Assembly (NCBI GenBank): GCA_015499995.1 | Contig: JADNRV010000755.1 | Span: forward strand, 1-14,344 | Source: Flammula alnicola | Taxonomy: Eukaryota; Basidiomycota; Agaricomycetes; Agaricales; Strophariaceae | DNA length: 14,344 nucleotides | Reading direction: 5' to 3' | In this document: positions 10,000 to 14,344 of the stretch, piece after piece | How positions within the stretch are numbered: the first letter of the stretch is position 1 | Layout of the letters: every line of letters begins with the position of its first letter | Program-made: the position numbers and the translations under genes | The notes under the pieces: generated by a model | Told to the model about the DNA's origin: nothing | Seen by the model: only the letters and a program-made list of their open reading frames with translations | The model's database searches: none

Positions 10000-10516
10000 C
10001 GGCGTAGAGGTTGCAGAATGCAACGGGCGCTTAAGCGAAGTTGAAGCCGATGCCAAACAATCTACAGCCAAACAACGCGTGACGCCGTATTGCTTATTCA
10101 TCACTTCGTTCGAAGTGCTGACATAAGCACGAACTGACTTGTAGCCAAAAATACATATCTATTCTTCGTCTCGCCTCGACGAGGATGTACAGAACACGAC
10201 ACACACATCTTAGATAGAACAACGACACAAACCCTGAGCCTCGACTCATCGGAAGGATTATCGGCACACCGCAGATAGATCGACACATCCCGCACCGCCT
10301 TTTTTGCGTCGCTCGCCATTGCCCAATCTGGTCGATTCGGAAAACGCCGGAGGAGCCATCAACGACGCCGGGGGTCGCTGATCTTTGTTGTCAACCACCA
10401 CCCACAATTAGGCACGCCTGCAACGCCCGAACGAAGGCGCCGCGATCTGGAAGCAAGGCGGGGATACTAGACATGGAGGGGAGACCCTGGAAGCGGGAGA
10501 CCCGCAAGGTGCGTCC

Positions 10517-10546
10517 CGAAACGAATCGTGTATACGATTCGTTTCG
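10517..10546. repeat. 30-nt perfect palindrome
   Basis: The 13-nt arms CGAAACGAATCGT and ACGATTCGTTTCG are exact reverse complements around a GTAT loop. The flanks do not extend the pairing beyond this. Possible terminal-inverted-repeat footprint of an excised or very short element. Confidence 0.85.
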
Positions 10547-10826
10547 CGCTTTTTCTCTCGATACAGCCCACCACTCACCCTCCCACCTACAGCATACGAG
10601 GAGATGGTGAATCATTCGCCATCTCTTCTAACTTTGAACGTTGTCTTCACACCAGACGATGTTCGAGCTTGTTCTGGCGACTGCCAACCACTCACCGCCC
10701 TTCCGTATCTGCCAGCAATGCCCAGGCGGCACGCACAAGCAACAGCACGCCGCCACTCCACCCTCCATTGACGCCACAAAATGACGCCGGCTGATCGCCG
10801 ATCGCGATATCTACCATCTTCGTGAC

Positions 10827-10953
10827 TTCGATGCTGCTACCACCTCACCACCTCCCTCGCATGCAAGAGCGAGATGGAGGCGGATAGTTTTGGACATTCG
10901 ATGCAGCCACCGATTCTCCATCTCCCTTGCACAGTGCAATAGCGAGACAGAGG
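10827..10953 (+). repeat. Imperfect tandem repeat, about 54-57 nt per copy
   Basis: Copy 1 at 10827-10880 and copy 2 at 10897-10953 both begin TTCGATGC and both contain CTCCCTYGCA, then TGCAAKAGCGAGA, then GAGG. Each copy can fold on itself: CTCGC with GCGAG in copy 1, TTGCAC with GTGCAA in copy 2. Confidence 0.6.
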
Positions 10954-11521
10954 TAACGAACCGGGGATTGGGTGCCAGTGGAATGGGTTTCAGTAGGCAG
11001 AGCGACAAGGAAACGACTGCCCTAGGGCTCATCAAGCGGCGAAGGGCGGTGGTTATTCCTTACCTGCCATCACTCAGAATGTGAGGGGCGTCGTCGACAT
11101 CGTCGCTGGCACCCTTATGTAGTCTAGTTAGTGTAATACTTTCATTCTACCTATATCCCGTGTGAGATACCCATACCTGTGGTAACTCGTGATACCCCAT
11201 TACCACAAACCCGTAGCTTGAGGGGTATATATCCTCATGGGTAGGGGTACGGGAGGCCTCAGCGGTACCCATGGGAGTATCTGCGCCGCTGCCTAGTTCA
11301 AACCCCCATGTCTAGGGGTATAGGTATTCAAATTAGAGAGTAGGTCATAATACATCTTTTATAATAAAAGAGCTCAGACTCTTTCCCACGAGACAAAAAA
11401 CCCTTGTGATTGGCTATTTCTTTCCGGGGACAAAGACAAAGACGTGTTTTGATTGGCTGGGGCACATTCATACTCCGATTCAGCAAGCACCCGGGATGGG
11501 GACCAGTTACGTAAGACAAAA

Positions 11522-11657
11522 CTTATGTCATATACAAACAAGCTGCGCTTGACCCTCGCGGAGCGAGGGTGATGCCGGCCGCTTCGCGACCGGCGTGTGC
11601 AAGGAGGAAGCTTACATAGCTATTATGTAAAATTATTACATAACATTTTGACATAAG
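11522..11657. repeat. Hairpin cluster bounded by a 9-bp inverted repeat
   Basis: CTTATGTCA (11522-11530) and TGACATAAG (11649-11657) are exact reverse complements. Between them are a perfect 8-bp stem at 11552-11570 (loop GGA), a 9-bp stem with one mismatch at 11574-11594 (loop TTC), and an 8-bp stem TTATGTAA/TTACATAA at 11623-11643. The density of nested hairpins is typical of a non-autonomous mobile element; the family is not identified. Confidence 0.6.
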
Positions 11658-11678
11658 CAAACCCCGTCCTCTCTTAAT

Positions 11679-11867
11679 ATGTTTGATGAGGTGGCGGTGC
11701 ACTTACGCGTCAAGCCGATCGGCGATCTAGCAGCACTAGCTGACACGTGCATGCGCATACGGCTTGATCTCGCACGCGCAGGTCTCGCGGTCTCGCGTTC
11801 TCATGTCCGAGTGCATCCACTACTGCACACCTCTGGGTCACAGGTAAGGGATGCTAAACATGGGTAG
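11679..11867 (+). other. Exon-like GC-rich island, possibly a captured gene fragment
   Basis: A 62-codon open frame begins with ATG at 11679, visibly richer in G+C than the AT-rich sequence around it. A consensus-like splice donor, CACAG then GTAAGG, lies within it at 11844. I do not recognise the peptide. It could be an exon fragment carried in a Helitron, or chance. Confidence 0.25.
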
Positions 11868-11968
11868 GGTACTATGCATGTAGGAGTTCTATGCACGGGT
11901 AGGTGTACTACGCATAGCCCCACAGGTAGGGGTACTATGCACAGGTAGGAATACTATGCATGGGGTAC
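11862..11968 (+). repeat. Minisatellite, five copies of an 18-21 nt unit
   Basis: The consensus is roughly GGGTAGGNNTACTATGCAY. Copies start near 11862, 11880, 11897, 11922 and 11943, with an extra GCCCC between the third and fourth. The units are adjacent rather than separated by unique spacers, so this is not a CRISPR array. Confidence 0.75.
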
Positions 11969-12164
11969 AGCTACAGGTATTACTTTTACTTCTATTGGTT
12001 ATTTCTTGCAAGTCTTTCTGCTTTAATTTAGTTGGAAATCAAACCAGGCATTTCTTTTATTCAGTGTTGCAATCTGAAATATAAATCTTGATTAGTTTAA
12101 TAACACACATTTTGAACTCATTTCAAGGATCAAGCTCATACACTCCAACATTGAAACATTGAAA

Positions 12165-12191
12165 CCGTGCGAAGCACGGGTCAACTGCTAG
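12165..12191 (+). mobile_element. Candidate Helitron 3' terminus
   Basis: Stem CCGTGC (12165-12170), loop GAA, stem GCACGG (12174-12179), then eight bases, then CTAG (12188-12191) followed by T. Helitrons end in a short GC-rich hairpin a few bases before CTRR and insert between A and T, and all three features are present. The 5' TC end is not identified and no Rep/helicase gene is visible, so any element here is non-autonomous; it would extend left from 12191 and could include the minisatellite and hairpin cluster. Confidence 0.6.
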
Positions 12192-12537
12192 TCAGTAGAT
12201 ATAACTTAACATCAATGGTGGCAATGGTTTCTTTCCAAGCTTGCAGATGGAGGCCTTGCCTAGAGTTACTTATTTATGCAATGTATCAAATGTATGGTTT
12301 TGCACCATTGAATACAAAGCCTCAAATAGACCCTCAACGACATTCAAAAGGGCCAAATAAGGTACTTGGACTTTGTAAGAAATACTAAGCGACCTACTAT
12401 TGAATTCAAGGAAATTCCAGATTAACCAACAAGTTCAAACTTAGAATCACTCATATCGAGAAGAAAAAAGAAGGATTCATATTGTGGAAGCCAATCGGCT
12501 ACAGCTTGTCCGAACAAAAAATGCCAGCAGCCTAAGG

Positions 12538-14336
12538 CTAGGCCAGCACCAAGATCCACTGTGCATATGTTAAAACACGGTGCTGATCCCCAATCTTGTG
12601 TACCTGAGTAATGTAACCAACCACTGCCAGGGAACCACGAGGAATCTCGCTCTCATAAAGAGGATAGGTAGTCTTGAGGTTGTCAAAACCTTTGGCCGTA
12701 TAATCTAACCTACCCGTTCTACTGTCATACACAGGGACTTAAAACCAAAGTTAGCCAAAATAAGAGCAAAAAAACTGCGCAGACCACTTACTCTTTGCCA
12801 TGTATTCAAGAGGTCGTATAGATGCCGCAGACTGGCCAGATGCTGCGGGCTTCTTGGAGGGACTGGCTGCCGTGTTGAACATGCCTACAGGCATAGACGC
12901 CGGCATGTGGCTGGAACCAGCACCAGAAGTGCCGGAACGTTCACTGAAAGAAGCTGTGAAATAAAGAAGTGAGCAGCTATAGGATACAAGTAAAGAAAAA
13001 TACTGACCACCCAGAGTCCCAAATGTAATGGCATCTGACCAAATGTGCGCATAAAGCCTGGAATGGTGGGTAATCATGCCTACAACACCTGCAAATCTTT
13101 GCCACTCTTCGGTGTGAAAAATACCGGTAATATAATGGCCAGAGAAATTGAGAAGAGAGTTGACTTGGGCGACAAAGGAATCCATCACCATAACTGGCGT
13201 GACACAGATAGCTGTATCTCGAAGGTTCTTTCCTCCGAGACAAAGCTCGTGGCGGAACCCGCCAGATGATGGCATCGATCTCGCGCTGATTGTAGTGGGA
13301 TCTACACGAGAAGGATTGATGTACCTCCCATCACGCACAAAGCGAACCGTAGTGGCAACAACATGCCTGAAATAAATGTTTTTAGAATGCACCAAGTTCT
13401 ATTAAAGAAATACGCACGTCATATCCTTCTTATCCGCAAAATAAAGCCACTTGCTGGGAACGACCAGTCCTCATGCAGGAGAATCCTTGATAGGCTCACA
13501 TACAGCATGTCTACCGGTGGCACAAAATTAACCGTCAAAAAAGAAGCATTGCACAAAGGTACTTACTTCAAGTTTGGGAGGTTGTCGTAATAGCCCTTCT
13601 TCTTGTATTCCGGATCCTGATGGAGGTGGTGGGACACGTAACAACTGTCAGGCAAGGAACTAGAAACACACGTCAAGTTTATAGCAAGATACACGGAAGA
13701 CGCATCAAATACCTGACGGTTGTTATGTCTGTATCTTCCAAATAAGCGGCCGCACTCTGCTTGGAATCACTGACTTCAAGTGCATCAAGTGCATCGAGAA
13801 CCCGGCTTGGTGTACTGCATCCAGATCAGATAAAATTGTAGCTGAAACAGATATAAAACAGACTCACTGAACAAAGGGCGATGACAAAGGAGCACCGGTG
13901 CCAACGCGCTCCTTTCCCCCCTTTTCCTTGGTACCCCTTTTTTTAGTAGGAGTCTTTGGAGAAGGCACAGATATGCGCTCATCATCAGGTGGGGAAGGAG
14001 GGGCGACCTTCTTCTTCTTGGTTCTGGTCCCAGCATTAATACAAACCAAAATACAATATGAATGAACTCACGGAGATTCATCATGCTTGCTGAAGTTTTT
14101 CCTGTTCCTTGTCGCCAAGGGTGGAGTAACAGGAGCTGGCCGCTTGGTTGTCTTGACTCTCGCGGGAACAGAGGGTTCTGGGTAGAGGCTGAAGGCAAAA
14201 TGAGTCAACAGTACCAAGCATGAAAGCAAGAAAAAATCACGCACGTATCACCGCCAACAAGTGTGGCACTGGACGATACAAAGAGTGTTAGAGAATCTGC
14301 AGTAAAAGACGCTAAGTAGACGTACTCGGCTTCCAT
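12538..14336 (-). CDS. Nine-exon conserved-type protein of unknown function with an in-frame TGA
   Basis: ATG at 14336 (G at -3 and +4) to TAG at 12540-12538. Exons: 14336-14245, 14188-14072, 14023-13868, 13814-13713, 13659-13567, 13510-13418, 13366-13008, 12953-12792, 12737-12538. All introns are 48-57 nt, GT...AG, and every phase fits, giving 457 codons plus stop. The N-terminal part is basic and disordered (TKKKKVAPPSPPDDE, then PTKKRGTKEKGGKER near residues 93-108), suggesting nuclear entry. The likely folded core, after residue 200, includes WLYFADKKDMT, VRFVRDGRYI, HYITGIFHTEEWQRF, SDAITFGTLGG and, after a Ser/Ala-rich linker, YPLYESEIPRGSLAVVGYI at the C-terminus. It resembles an abundant uncharacterised agaricomycete family as I remember it. 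Codon 200 is TGA (13473-13471). An alternative acceptor at 13454 (TTCCCAG) would skip it in frame and give 438 residues. Confidence 0.7.
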
Positions 14337-14344
14337 ATCATGCT

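Larger units (their letters stand above)
9311..12537. other. About 3.2-kb gene-poor, repeat-rich interval
   Basis: I find no convincing coding gene, tRNA or rRNA here; the open frames are short, compositionally odd and lack splice-linked partners. In order it holds a 15-bp tandem duplication (9474-9503), a CACGTG-core octamer (9881-9888), a 20-nt diverged direct repeat (9909-9928 and 9980-9999), a 30-nt palindrome (10517-10546), a diverged 55-nt direct repeat (10827-10953), a stretch rich in GGGTA/TACCC words (about 11150-11330), a hairpin cluster (11522-11657), an exon-like GC-rich island (11679-11867), a minisatellite (11862-11968) and a candidate Helitron 3' end (12165-12191). From 12192 to 12537 it is plain AT-rich sequence, including the 3' flank of the last gene. 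Confidence 0.6.

Noticed and set aside
11281..11330. tRNA-like T-arm word (AGTTCAAACC)
   Set aside because: No matching acceptor, D or anticodon stems around it.
11160..11330. Telomere-like GGGTA-rich stretch
   Set aside because: Words are irregular, on both strands, and not TTAGGG arrays; more consistent with a repeat element interior.
11862..11968. CRISPR array
   Set aside because: Units are contiguous and degenerate without unique spacers, in a fungal context; it is a minisatellite.
14297..14325. 29-nt GT...AG intron near the right edge
   Set aside because: Too short for a fungal intron; the frame reads straight through from the ATG at 14336 as one exon.

Overview
The window looks like nuclear DNA of an agaricomycete (mushroom-forming basidiomycete). 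Coding regions are cut by many short introns (mostly 44-75 nt, GT...AG, with CTNAY-type branch sites close to the acceptor). The predicted proteins resemble, from my memory of such families, lineage-expanded and largely uncharacterised agaricomycete proteins. No bacterial-type operons, ribosome binding sites, rRNA, tRNA or CRISPR array are visible.

Layout. (1) 1-4561, plus strand: a large multi-exon gene open to the left edge, with a disordered Pro-rich/acidic/basic middle and a JmjC-like Fe(II)/2-oxoglutarate (2OG) dioxygenase domain. An in-frame TGA at 3846-3848 separates the JmjC part from a 212-codon continuation in the same frame that ends at 4561. (2) 4562-4759: a convergent intergenic gap holding a 17-bp-stem hairpin. 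(3) 4760-6560, minus strand: a gene for a roughly 600-residue protein of unknown function, now split over three frames. (4) 6600-9128, minus strand: a ten-exon gene that I read as a TET/JBP-like 2OG-Fe(II) dioxygenase, with HxD, distal His and downstream Arg in the expected order but one frame break inside the catalytic core. (5) 9129-12537: about 3.4 kb without a convincing gene, rich in palindromes, diverged direct repeats and a minisatellite, and containing a good candidate Helitron 3' terminus at 12165-12191. (6) 12538-14336, minus strand: a nine-exon gene for a 457-residue protein of unknown function, complete from ATG to stop except for an in-frame TGA that an alternative splice acceptor would bypass.

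The most interesting aspect is the combination: two different 2OG-Fe(II) oxygenase-fold genes (JmjC-like and TET/JBP-like) within about 5 kb, next to uncharacterised gene families and a repeat-rich, Helitron-bearing interval. This fits an accessory, repeat-associated compartment where chromatin- or DNA-modifying genes have multiplied. All four gene models carry breaks or splice ambiguities. Either the copies are decaying, or the assembly keeps homopolymer indels; the sequence alone cannot decide.
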